NCBI GenBank assembly: GCA_007570785.1
Contig: ML660774.1
Location: forward strand, 13,980,059 to 14,044,058
Direction of reading: 5' to 3'
From: Antilocapra americana
Lineage: Eukaryota; Chordata; Mammalia; Artiodactyla; Antilocapridae
Length of the DNA stretch: 64,000 nt
Part shown: piece by piece, positions 33,702 to 45,127 of the stretch
Layout of the letters: each line of letters begins with the position of its first letter
Position numbering within the stretch: the first letter of the stretch is position 1
Notes under the pieces: generated by a model
What the model was told of the DNA's origin: nothing
Seen by the model: only the letters and a program-made list of their open reading frames with translations
Database searches by the model: none
Translations under genes and position numbers: made by a program

Positions 33702-33911
33702 TGGGCTTCCCTGGAGGCTCAGAGTTTAAAGCATCTAGCTGCAATGCAGGAGACCTGGGTTCGATCCTTGGGTTGGGAAGATCCCCTGGAGAAGGAAATG
33801 GAAACCCACTTCAGTATTCTTGTCTGGAAAATCAATGGACAGAGGAGCCTGGTGGGCTACAGTTCATGAGGTAACAAAGAATCGGACACGACTAAGCGGC
33901 TTTACTTCACA
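33702..33911 (+). mobile_element. Bov-tA SINE
   Basis: Head GGGCTTCCCTGGAGGCTCAG, good B box GGTTCGATCC at 33758-33767, BovA body GGAGAAGGAAATGGAAACCC and tail ATCGGACACGACTAAGCGGC. The A-box part is altered (AGAGTTTAAAGC in place of GTGGTAAAGA). Confidence 0.94.
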
Positions 33912-33922
33912 GGGAATAATAA

Positions 33923-34118
33923 GTGAAGTAAAAGTTCCTCAGTCGAGTCTGACTCTTTGGGCCTGTCAGCTTCCTCTGCCCATGGGATTTTCCAGGCAAG
34001 AATACTGGAGGGTGTTGCCATTTCCTTCTCTAGGGAATCTTCCTAACCCAAGGATCGAACCCAGGTCTCCTGCATTGCAGGCAAATTCTTCACTGTCTGA
34101 ACCACCAGGGAAGTCCAT
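33923..34118 (-). mobile_element. Bov-tA SINE, opposite to its neighbour, 10-bp TSD
   Basis: Antisense Bov-tA: CAGTCGAGTCTGACTCTTTG, CAGGCAAGAATACTGGAGGG, CCAAGGATCGAACCCAGGTC, CACCAGGGAAGTCC. Flanked by GGAATAATAA at 33913-33922 and 34119-34128. Confidence 0.95.
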
Positions 34119-34128
34119 GGAATAATAA

Positions 34129-34769
34129 AGACAATGATTAAAACCATGATCACCCAAACTCCCACCTAATAACTATGGAAAAGGCATACATGGTCAAAGG
34201 AAGCAGAACAACTTCCTTTTTCGTCAATTACCTAGAATAACAGAATCTGTTGGGGTCTCATTTGCTAGAGACAAAAGATAGGGCTCAGTTTTTCACTGTC
34301 CCAAGACCCACGATATTCCAAGAGCCCAGTCTTCACCCTGAAGGGAAAAGGTTAAAATATTTTTATAAATGTCTGTGAAGGACGATGTGTAAATAAAGAG
34401 AACTGTACAGTTGGACGAATGTGAGAATTAATAAAATACCCCTTTCTTATTAAAAGTTATCCTACCATGGTCTTTCTAAAATCTGTAAAGCTTATGCATT
34501 TTAAGCCTGCAAACAATACCATTTGAGTTTTACTATTGTTGGACTTTAACAGCAGTGTCATTTATCAGTTCTTGCCAAAGTTTCTAAATTAGGATATGGT
34601 TATATTTAGAGTAAATTAAAGTTATCCTGCAAAATACTCAGTTGCTTTAAGTAGTAGTTGATTACCCATTACTGAGGTTATTGAGAGGCTGGACCCCATT
34701 TTGAAAGGAAGAATATTTTACACATTCTCATAAATCTAAGTTTTGCCTTAGATGGTTTCTATGTCTTGG
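34129..34769. other. Non-repeat stretch
   Basis: No recognised feature. Confidence 0.4.
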
Positions 34770-35010
34770 ATAGGGCTACCCTGTCGGCCCAGTGGTAAAG
34801 AAACCCCTGCCAGTAAAGGAGACATGGGTTTGATCTCTGGGTTGGGTTGACACCCTGGAGAAGGAAATGGCAATCCAGTATTCTTGCCTCGGAAATCCCA
34901 TGGGCAGAGGAAGCTGACAGGCTTCCATGGAATTGCAAAAGAGTCCATGGAATTGTCCAAGTCCATGGAATTGCAAAAGAGTCCAACATGATTTAGCAAC
35001 TAAACAACAA
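34770..35010 (+). mobile_element. Bov-tA SINE with internal triplication near the 3' end
   Basis: Head GGGCTACCCTGTCGGCCCAG, GTAAAGAAACCCCTGCCAG, body GGAGAAGGAAATGGCAATCC, tail TTAGCAACTAAACAACAATA. TCCATGGAATTG occurs three times, at 34924, 34944 and 34962, where normal copies have it once. Confidence 0.92.
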
Positions 35011-36067
35011 TAATACTTGTATAACACTAAGTTTATATGATTTTTCCGACTGAAAATAAATATTAGTTCACAATCCAAACCTATTTGGTAAAATACAATA
35101 ATAGACTGATGAAGCATGCATATGGTAAGATTAGTTTTTAGAGAACTAGAGCAGAGGTAATGTCGTGTGATTTTTTTTATCTCTATTGTTATTGTGATCA
35201 ATTTGCTTTCTTTTAACAGTGTGTTTTACACTGCAGTCCTGATCAGTTAGAGTCTTGTAATCATTTTAATGGGTTGTTTCTAGAAATTGATTCAAACAAA
35301 ATGAAATGAAGTAGAACAGGTAAGATAGAAGAAGGTAGAATGGGATGGGAGTTGAGTGGAACAGAGAGAAATGTAATAGAGTAGGATGGAGTAGACACTT
35401 GCAGAAGAAGTAGTTTTAACTGCATATGTACATATGTAATACATGCTCACAGAGTCCTGATGTAAAATGTATTTCTTCCTCCAAGTAGTGAAAAAATATT
35501 TGAAATTCTCAACTAAATTGGAATAATTGTTGTTTTATTTAAGAACAAGTTCCCCATATCTGATGTATTAAATTTCCTGTTTGGTAAAGATCCAGGTAGC
35601 AGAGTTTTACTGTTCTCTTCAAAAGTGATGTTTAAATCATGTTAGAATCCATTATTTATTAAAGAGAAAAGGAGATTTTCATTGTATTCTATTTTCTTCA
35701 TGCTGTTCTTAGGAAAAAGTGCCCAAATATGTGTATTGGCACAATTCTTGTCCTCTATTGTCATAATGATATATATATTTAAATGACTTTTTATATTATG
35801 TTAAATATATTTTTCACTATTTTAAATTTAATTGCTTTATTAAAATTTTATGATTAGCATTACTTATGCATATGAAATGTTAAAAAAATGATTCAATCTT
35901 GTAACATTGTAATGATTAACAACAGTAGATAAAATTAATATGGTTTATATTTCTTCATATATTTTACTTTTCATTTTCTATTCCTTTATTAGATGTTATA
36001 GATTTCGAATGTGTCGCAACTCCATTATTTTTTCAACTCTCTTGTAAAATACTTTATAGCCTCTCTT

Positions 36068-36111
<44 letters not shown>

Positions 36112-36354
36112 TGTGTTTCTACAGTAAAGCATTTCTTTTCTTCAAGCATTTTCTAACTCTAACTACAAACCACCTGCTGTACCAACTCAAAGTGAAATAG
36201 AATAAAAAATATTTGGAGTAAGTTTGGAAGCCGAATTTTGTTGAGTCAAGCTGCCATCCATACACACACGCAAACACACACAAGGTATACCAAATATCCC
36301 TTATTAAAGCGCATTGAAAGACAAAAGCTGCAGATATCTTTTTCAATAAACTGA
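35011..36354. other. Mostly non-repeat, with degenerate G/A repeat and TA run
   Basis: 35295-35400 is a degenerate purine-rich repeat built on AGAATGG/GAGTAGGATGG-like units. 36072-36109 is a (TA)n run. The rest is AT-rich without a recognised element. Confidence 0.5.
36072..36109. repeat. (TA)n microsatellite
   Basis: About 19 pure TA units. Confidence 0.95.
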
Positions 36355-36600
36355 TCAGTTCAGTTCAGTCCCTCAGTCCGACTCTGCGAACCTACGGACT
36401 GCAGCACTCTAGGCTTCCCTGTCCACCTGTCCATCACCAACTACCTGATCTTGCTCAAACTCATTTCCATTGAGTTGATAATATCATCCAATCATCTTAT
36501 CCTCTCTTGTCCCCCTCTCCTCCTGCCTTCAATCTTTCCCAGCACCAGAGTCTTTTCCAATGAGTCAGTTCTTTGCATCAAATGGCCAAAGTATTGGAGC
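36355..36600 (-). mobile_element. BovB 3' end, short
   Basis: Antisense BovB tail: CAGTTCAGTTCAGTCCCTCAG, ACGGACTGCAGCACTCTAGG, CCTCCTGCCTTCAATCTTTC, ATGGCCAAAGTATTGGAGC. Severely 5'-truncated. TSD not evident. Confidence 0.93.
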
Positions 36601-37489
36601 GTCTATAGATAAATAGAAAAACATAACCATGTTTGCTGTTTAATTTATATATAGACATTTATACATGTTATAAATTTTAGTCTAAATTTTTGCATGTTTT
36701 TCCTTGTGTGTTTGTTGAAGGGGGTGAGAATTATAAATTCTTTGAGAAAGTGAATACAGAGAATATATTATTTTCAGTATTCTAATGATACAGAAAAGTA
36801 TGTGCTTTTCTACTTTCTATCTTTCATCTTTTGCTATATTACCTAAAAGCTCATTAGTTTTCAAGATTGTTTGAGGACATTTAATATTTTAAATTCATCA
36901 GGTAGCTATAATTTATATGCTACTTTTCCTTTCACTTGAATATCTGCTGTATGATTGAGGCATTTTTCTTGAATTCTTCTATGTCTATGTTCTATTGTTT
37001 TCTCCTGAAGAATAACAGGAATCTCCATCTGTAGATTCATTCATCACCTATTTGTTCTTTATTTTAACACATGCTGACTTATTCCAAGTCTGTGCAAAAT
37101 CTTTTACAGGGCTTTTGGGAGAGAGGCAAGGAACTGTGGAAGAGTTGGGGGATGATCAAAGGTAATATATCTATTATGCCCTAAAAATACTTGAAATATA
37201 ATTGAAACATTTAATAATTAGCATTGAAAGAGAACTTTGTTGAAACAAAGCATAGATATTGAAATTCTTTTTAAAGACTCCATGTATTTCACTGCATTGC
37301 ATTTTTGACATTTACTCTTCTCAGTTAGTTTACAGGACATTGACCATGAAACATTTGATCTACTTCAAGGACTTCTTTGTGTAATAGCGTGATAGAGTCT
37401 GAGTTTGCTAAAGCCTATTAAGAAACTACACTAAAGAGAGAATCTCCACCATAGAAACACTTGTCTCTAAACTGATTACAGGTCTCTGA
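36601..37489. other. Non-repeat stretch
   Basis: No recognised feature. Confidence 0.4.
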
Positions 37490-37860
37490 ATGCATCTCAC
37501 CCTTTCACACTTTTGAATGCCTTTGCTTCACTCTGGATGTTCCTTTTGTCCTCTTAAACTTCTGCAAGACTCACCTTACAGGGAACCTGATTTGTGAAGC
37601 CTTCACTCAAGGGAAGGGGCAAGTTCTTGCGCCTCCCTCTTTGTTCTTTCTACTTGCCTCTGCTATGAAACATTTTTGTTTCTGATTATTTGCCTCTCTC
37701 TGTATCTTTTCTCATATACAATGAGGTCCTTAAAAGCAGGAATTTGGCCACCATCATCTGGCCTGGCAGAGTGTCAGGCATGTGTTCAGTGTTCCAAAAA
37801 TCTTTGTTCACTAGATGGACAGTCTTTTTCTAGATTGTCCATATTTCTGCCTGATTGCAT
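37490..37860 (+). mobile_element. Ancient L2 3' part
   Basis: Sense L2 landmarks: TGCCTTTGCTTCACTCTGGATGTTCC in loose form, CTTCTGCAAGACTCACCTTA, TTTGTGAAGCCTTCACTCAA, AATGAGGTCCTTAAAAGCAG, GAGTGTCAGGCATGTGTTCA. The order matches the L2 3' region including the tail motif. Confidence 0.68.
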
Positions 37861-39036
37861 CACTGAACATCCTCTTGAGCCATTTCTCCACTCAAAATAA
37901 ACAGGTTATTTTTACCAATTTCATGACATTGCATTTAATCTAGATGCAATGGAAAGTTGTGCTGTATGTTTTCAAATGAGGTTCAGTGAAGGATCTGTAC
38001 TCACTGAAGGCAGTAGGTGAACTGACTTTGTTTAAGCTATCAATGGTTTTAGCTTAACGATATCAAGCTGTTAATATCATCAACAAATCAGTTGTTTGTT
38101 GGCAAAAGAACATTGCTTGATTCTGATTTTTGCTTTTCACTTCTTTTGATAGCGTCTGTCAATACCATGGAAATATTGTGAATTGGTTGCCATTTTGATT
38201 TCGATTTTTCTCCCTATCTGTGGATGGCCAAGTTCATCAGACCCTCATATCTTACCCATGCCCCTTCTAAAGCATAAGCCCCCAAATCTTGGTAAATTGC
38301 AAAATGATTCAAGCAGACTTTATCATCAGTACCTGATACCTAGTCTTTTTCATAGCTAATTGCACAGTAAAAGATTATACTTTCATCTTCCTAATCTCTC
38401 TCTGTACTTGCCCTTTTTGTAGGATGCTGACCCTTTATATGTATTTGCTAGCTGGTTTAATATTAATATTTAATATTATGTCTTTTATTCCTTTATGTTA
38501 AGGGTAGTGGCTACTTTTGCTTTCCCCTAAGCCAAGTTTCATAATTAGAATTAGGTTTTAAATGTGTGATTTAAAAGTTTATTACAGCTGTTGTTTTCTT
38601 ATATGTTTAATTACTCTAACCGATTCAAACTTTATCTTTGCCTTGGAAGGTAATTATTTGAAGTGTGGTGTGCATATTATTTATAAAACCCAATGGAGTG
38701 TACTGTTGCTAACTCTGCATGCACTGTGATTTATGAGGATATGTTTTTAATGATTGGGGTTAGTAAGAAACTACTCACTAGCTCCTGTTACACAAGTGAC
38801 AAGCAAAATACTGTTTACAGGAACAAATTCAATACATTTCAGTTTAAGCTACCTAAACTTCATGGTCCCAAAACAGCAGGCTTTATAAACTTAACCCAAA
38901 GAGACTCTGACATGCTATTTCAATATTTCTTCTGTCAATGATCCTTTTAAATATAGTTTCAATCAAAAGTTATAAGCTTATTACTTTTATGCAATTCAGT
39001 AAAATAGAAATGACATATACATTGTTATAAAAAAAT
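37861..39036. other. Non-repeat stretch
   Basis: No recognised mobile element. An 82-codon frame at 38693-38941 shows no family resemblance and is probably chance. Confidence 0.4.
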
Positions 39037-39044
39037 CTCTAGAG

Positions 39045-39232
39045 CAGGGGTCCCAACCTCTGAGCCATGAACCAGTACCTCCTGTCAGATCAGTGGTGGC
39101 ATTAGATTAGAAATAAAGTGCACAATAAATGTAATATGCTTGAATGATCCCCAAACCATCCCTACTTCCTGGTCTGTGGAAAATTGTCTTCCTTGAAACT
39201 AGTCCTGGTGATAAAAAGGCTAGAGACCACTG
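39045..39232. mobile_element. MER1-type hAT MITE with 8-bp TSD
   Basis: Starts CAGGGGTCCCAACCTCTGAG and ends with the near-complementary GGCTAGAGACCACTG. Internal landmarks TCCTGTCAGATCAGTGG, GGCATTAGATTAG and GGAAAATTGTCTTCCTTGAA match a non-autonomous hAT-Charlie element of the MER1 type. The 8-bp flanks CTCTAGAG (39037-39044) and TTCTAGAG (39233-39240) differ by one base, as expected for hAT TSDs. It carries no transposase. Confidence 0.85.
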
Positions 39233-39282
39233 TTCTAGAGGCAACTAAATATACATTAAACTCTATATCTAGATTCTAGTTA

Positions 39283-39654
39283 AAGTGATGCTTTTGAATT
39301 GTGGTGTTGGAGAAGACTCTTGAGAGTCCCTTGGAATGCAAGGAGATCCAACCAGTCCATCCTAAAGGAGATCAGTCCTGGATGTTCATTGGAAGGACTG
39401 ATGTTGAAGCTGAAACTCCAATACTTTGGCCACCTGATGTGAATAGCTGACTCATTGGAAAAGACCCTGATGCTGGGAAATATTGAGGGCAGGAGGAGAA
39501 GGGGACGACAGAGGATGAGATGGTTGGATGGCATCACCGACTCAATGGACATGGGTTTGGGTGGACTCCAGGAGTTGATGATGGACAGGGAGGCCTGGCG
39601 TGCTGAGGTTCTTCGGGTTGCAAAGAGTCACACACAACTGAGCGACTGAACTGA
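39283..39654 (+). mobile_element. BovB 3' end, 372 bp
   Basis: Sense BovB from GATGCTTTTGAATTGTGGTG through GGACGACAGAGGATGAGATG to GAGCGACTGAACTGAA. The readable C-terminal frame 39455-39649 ([20 protein letters not shown]) is only the end of the protein. The sequence is close to the 3' ends of other copies here, so it is a fairly recent insertion. Confidence 0.94.
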
Positions 39655-40245
39655 ATAGTAAAAACTCCTCTGCTACCTCTCAGTAAGTAATCTCTCCGCA
39701 AAGGGCATCCACTCAGAGGGCACCCTGGCAGCAGAGTCCAGGCAGGAGAGTGTGTAGACTCTACTTTCTACATGACCTGTGAACCTACATCCTGTGAACA
39801 GATTCCTCTCTCCAGATAAAAAAGCCTTTTGAAAAAAGAAAATCTTCTGTCATCACAAAACTGCAGTCATAAAAATAAAACAACATCAACAAAAAAAAAC
39901 CTCTGAACTTTGCCAATTATATGGCTTTTGGAAAAATTTTCTAGATTCTGCCTAATCCAAACTTGATGGCTATAAATCCCAAATTTCCCTAATCTACCAC
40001 AGGAAATTGAAAGACTTGCTCTTACAGGTGAAAACACAAGTTTTCATAACTACTAATCTCAGAAATCCTAATTTAGAGAAAAAGTTTAACACTGTTTTTT
40101 CTTTTTGTTTTAATGACTTATTCATTTTCTCCCTTGCAGAAATGATGCTTTGATATAGAGCAGCATGAATTACCAATTATTTTATTAAAAAATCACAAAT
40201 GATTTTGATGTAGACATGCTAACACATCATATTTACATATAACTT
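39655..40245. other. Non-repeat stretch
   Basis: No recognised feature. Confidence 0.4.
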
Positions 40246-40256
40246 ACTTAATGTAT

Positions 40257-40521
40257 CAAAGAAGGTGATGGCACCCCACTCCAGTACTCTTGCCTGGAAA
40301 ATCCCATGGACGGAGGAGCCTGGTAGGCTGCAGTCCATGGGGTCACTAAGAGTCGGACTTGACTGAGCGACTTCACTTTCACTTTTCACTTTCATGCATT
40401 AGAGAAGGAAATGGCAACCCATTCCAGTGTTCTTGACTGGAGAATCCCAGGGACATGGGAGCCTGATGGGCTGCCATCTGTGGGGTCACACAGAGTTGGA
40501 CACGACTGAAGCCACTTAGCA
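40257..40521 (+). mobile_element. Bov-A2 dimeric SINE
   Basis: Two BovA monomers joined by the TTCACTTTCACTTTTCACTTT linker (first GGCACCCCACTCCAGTACTC, second GAGAAGGAAATGGCAACCCA). No tRNA-like head. TSD ACTTAATGTAT at 40246-40256 and ACTTAATGCAT at 40522-40532 (one mismatch). Confidence 0.95.
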
Positions 40522-40532
40522 ACTTAATGCAT

Positions 40533-43500
40533 ATACAGTTAGTATTTATCTGCATCATCTACTGTGTGAAGTTGCCATATTTTATTAAACCATTCGCTGA
40601 ACATTGATTTGGACTTCTTCCAATCTTTTGGTAACACAAATCATATTAGAACATTAGTTACAATTGAAATGCTTCTTATGAACGATATTGCACTGATGAG
40701 TTTCACTGCCATTTTTTTGGATTGGAGGTTCTACTGAGGAAAAAAAATGTTCTCATTAGCATTTGAAGGAGTTTTATGCTGAAGATATTTTTTTAGCAAA
40801 GAACAAAATAAATTAACCTGAATCAATGCATGATTCTTTATTAATTCATGAAATTTCATTAATTTATGACATTACTGATTTGTGTAAATTTTGACATAGA
40901 GACCAATGAAAATTCAAAAAATTCAATAAAGACCAATAAAACATTTCTGGAATATTTTATATTTCCAAAAATAATTTTTCAAATGTACTGTTTAAAAAAA
41001 TTTTTTTTCCAGTTTTACCAGTCCATCTTATGCTTGCAAATAAACAGAGATGAATACACATTCCTTTAACCTATTCCTCTGAGGAGGTGAAAATTCTTTC
41101 TCAAAATTAAAAATGATGGGCTTCTTAATGATAAAGAATAAGCATTTATATATTTCATAGTAAGTATCACTTTTGAGCCAGAGGCTTAAAAATGAGAAGT
41201 TATTAAAGAAGCCAAATAGACATTTTAGATGATTTTAATCCCTGGATCACTGTCAAGCTGATGATCATTATTTGACTGTTTTGAAACATAAGATTCCTTC
41301 CCTGAATTTTGCCTATATTTTAATCATTAAATATTCACTTAAGTCTTTTGTGGTTGAGAATATCTAACAAATCAGTAAATTTAACTTTTAAAAGAAAGAA
41401 ATAATTTGACTTTTAAGTGTATATTGAAAGAACTACTGGGTTGCATTCCCATTAACATTATGTGAATATTTGATTATGATTATGATTACATTCTCTTATT
41501 GAGCTTGAAGGTTCAGTTTCTGAAGACACTATCTGTATGTCCATGTGTATATACTTGTGAGCACTTAACTCTCCTGTTAGTTCCTACATTTTTGAATCTT
41601 TCCTCCCTTGCAGTAATGTCTTTTTATTATGAGATCTTATAACAGATATATCTGATCTTCTTCCTTTATTGAAGCATGTTTTATGCTTTATATCATGGTC
41701 ATCTCTCTGCATCCTCTGCTTCCACTTAAAAGACTTGCCTCTACCCTGCCATCAGAAACTTGTCTTACTCCTTGTGTATATCCAGTGAGACCTAAGTCAG
41801 TGCTTATAGCTAGTACATCTTCTAAATAAATCAATTGAATAAAAAATATTAGCAATTGAAATCCTCACCAAGAGCGGACTTATGGACACCAATACATCCT
41901 CATTTCATTGTTTTCTTATTTAACGCGAGTTTATTTGCTGACTCATTAAAAAAAAAACCAGGGTAGTAAAAGCTGTCATACTCATATCTTTTCATATATA
42001 GGAAGAAGGAGAAATTCCTGCCTTCTTAGTTCCTCCTTCTGATTAGTTTTTTTTCTTGTACTACTTAGACATGAAAAATATATATGAATCAATGCTTTTT
42101 GAGAAACCACGCATTACTTACCCCTAAGAAAAACAAATTTAGCCCAGTCTTCAGTTCTGGGTGCCAGATTTGAAAGTGATGTATTAAGAATGCTGGTTTC
42201 TAAAGTGCTGAATAGCATGGCACCTATTTTATTTCTAAACCTTATATAGCCTTTGAATGGATGAAATTTACCTCAGTGTATTCAATTAAACTTTACTTTT
42301 TTGGGTGTAGTACTTCAGATTATGCCAGAATACCTAATTAAAAATTTTCTGAAGAAAATTATAGTATTATTTACCTAACATCTTCCTTCCAGTGATCTCA
42401 AAGTGACTTATAGACATCTGGTGGTAGATATTACCTCTTGGAGGCTTTTGTTCATATAATTTGGTACTATTCCAATGTAATTTTCAACCTAGAAATGAGT
42501 TTATTTCATTATAATCCCAGCAGTGACACTGTATAATATTAAAAGAATACATAAGTAAATAAATAAAATAAATATCACCACTGGCAAAATCCTGTTTACT
42601 CTTAAATATTAATGAGCTAATTACCATATCATAATCTCAAATAGAATCTATATTTAGCTACAGGAAGTCATTGAACTCTTCAAATTATCTTTCCTAAAAG
42701 TAAAACAATTCATAATTAATTGAGAGGTTTAAAAATAGTTCATAATAGAAACACACATCTGATCACTTTATTATATAAATGAAACAGAACCAGTAAAGAA
42801 CCCTCCATCATTCATAAAGAAGCTTAAATAGGAAATTGTTTGTTCTAATGTTTCTCCTCCTGTTTAGTTACTTGAGTTTATTTTCATCTAAATCATCCTA
42901 AAAATTCTGTTAGTAACGTGGAGTACTAATGATCTTGGGGGAGGTTGGATCTTCGTTTTGTCATTATTTTTTTTAAAGTCCAAAACTTTAAAATGGTATG
43001 TTTGCATTTAGGATGCCTTCTAAAAGAAGCCTCAAATAAAGCTCTAATTTCAACTCTTAGTCAAAATCAATTTCTAAAAGCTGTATTTATGGGTTATTGT
43101 CGCTACACCTTGAGGGGAATTTTAACACTTCATTTTTAAAAAGCAGTCCTTTAAAGTTTTTTGTATTGTAATTATCTTTCTGTTGTGCTCACAGTAATCA
43201 AGAGATGAAAGAGGAGGATAGGCTTTTCTTTCTGACAACAATCTATCACACTGCAGTCTTAGTCCTCATTCTTAGGATCATAGCCTATTCTCTCATCTAT
43301 TGGAAACATTCAGAAAGGTTTTATTTCTTACAGCATGATCATATGTGGAAGTGGCCCAATCATATTTTTTACTGCAACTTTAAAGATGTTTTGGAGTAAT
43401 ATTCTGAAATCTCTGTGCTAATATTGTGGAAATATACTATACACGAGGAACACTTGTGTAGTTTTTGTACATGCTTCTATCTGTCAGTACTAACAGAAAG

Positions 43501-44040
43501 ATTGAGATAAGCCTATAAAGCCTATTCTTTTGGACACTTTCCATTTTTCTTTTGTTCACTGAGTAGACCTCATAAGTGGAGATCAATAATCCTTTCTAGC
43601 TATTTGATAATTGTCACTTTATTTCTGTGCATTTTTCTGGGACTCACAGTTTGGATAGTTAATTGAAATTGTTGTCAATTTGGACAGCATTCAAAAGTGC
43701 ATGTGTTTTATAACTGCTGCCAAATTTTCTTACATAAATGTTATGAAGAATCAATGTACCACAGTGTGAAGAAAATGATGTCTGTTTGAAAATAGATTAT
43801 TTTAAATCAGGACATAAACTATTATTGAATTATCAAATTGAATGAATTAATAGTATAGGAGGTGAAGTTTATCATAGACTTTGAAAGAAAAAGAGATTTC
43901 ATAAAAGTTACAGTTAAGCAATAATTATCATGTTGCAAAGGTGAACTATACCAGTGCTGGAAATTTGCAGTCTGAAGGACAGTTAACACTTTGGCAAACA
44001 AAGGACACCAAATGTGTGCCAATGATCATTGGAAAATAAA
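40533..44040. other. Long repeat-poor stretch
   Basis: About 3.5 kb of AT-rich DNA. A weak L2/MIR3-like 3' end may lie at 41690-41850 (GTATATCCAGTGAGACC then TAAATAAATCAATTGAATAA). No coding exon recognised. Confidence 0.4.
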
Positions 44041-44044
44041 TGAG

Positions 44045-44240
44045 ACAAATTTTATTCCATTTAGTTCTTATTATATGCTCGTTACTTTAGATGTATATGT
44101 ATATTTATTTTTTTGGTCAATACCCAAAAAAGATCCATTAGGTCGAGGTTATAATGCCCAATTTACAGAAAAGAAACTGAAGAGTAGACAGCCAGTGGGT
44201 AGAGGAGCCAAGGTTTAAAGCCGGGGTTGTCGGACAACAG
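44045..44240 (+). mobile_element. MIR SINE remnant
   Basis: ATGCCCAATTTACAGAAAAG, AAACTGAAG, then CAGCCAGTGGGTAGAGGAGCC and AAGGTTTAAAGCC follow the MIR order (cccattttacagatgaggaaactgag, cagctagtgagtggcagagcc, ggattcgaacc). Confidence 0.75.
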
Positions 44241-45127
44241 ACCAATAATTTTCCCATTTTAGCAAGCTCCCTGAATACACAATGAATATGAAAACAGTGT
44301 CAGGTACTATTAAAAACAATGATACTGGCATTAGACACTGAATTATATTCTAGTTTCTCTACTTTGGTAATTTGCCTAAAACCTCTAATACTTAATAGTC
44401 TCAACTATAAAAAATACAAATAAGCCAACAGCCCATCACCATCAGTAATGATAGTCACATCACCATCAACAACAGTAACCACAAAAATGCATGTTAGATA
44501 ATTACTTTTTATTCATTCTTTCCACAAATATGTATCTAGCACTTATATGTGAGACATTTTGTTAGATACTCTCCATCTTTCTTAATTAATAAAATATTCT
44601 ACACCCTTCCAATCAGAAGTGTAGTAGAGTAGGGAAAATATTAAGCAAAAAAAAAAAAGACATTTTAATTGCAGTGGCTGGAGGAACTCTGACCCATTTA
44701 ATAGACTGCTGTGAAAAAGAATGGGGGTTGTTATTTGGTTGATATGGTCATAAAACACAGTGAAGATAAGTTGATACCTGATAACCTGCAAGGATAAGGA
44801 GAAGCCAGAATGCTAGGGTCAGGGCGAGAACATAACAGCTAGTGGATAATGCAAACTGAATCATCCGAGACATGAGCTTTTTGTGATGTTGAGGAATTGC
44901 AAGACATTTGCAACTAGAACTTACAGAGAAATGAGGGTGGTATCAGTTGAGGGATTTATAAACCAAATAAGGGATCAATAAAAAAAACACTGGGGGATAT
45001 GAGGCAAGAAATTGAAATAATCAAATATAAATGTTGAAAGCATTAAATTGGTAGATAAAAAAAGGAATGGAGGTGATGAGGCCACATGTAAAAATGGCGA
45101 CTAATAAAGGGGGTATTTTAGTGCTTT
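44241..45127. other. Mostly non-repeat, possible L2
   Basis: 44680-45110 is purine-rich and may be a decayed minus-strand L2, but I cannot align it with confidence. Confidence 0.35.

Noticed and set aside
34924..34985. Short direct repeats as a CRISPR-like array
   Set aside because: Three imperfectly spaced copies of a SINE-internal segment. Slippage explains them.
38693..38941. 82-codon open frame in non-repeat DNA
   Set aside because: No family resemblance and no supporting gene structure.
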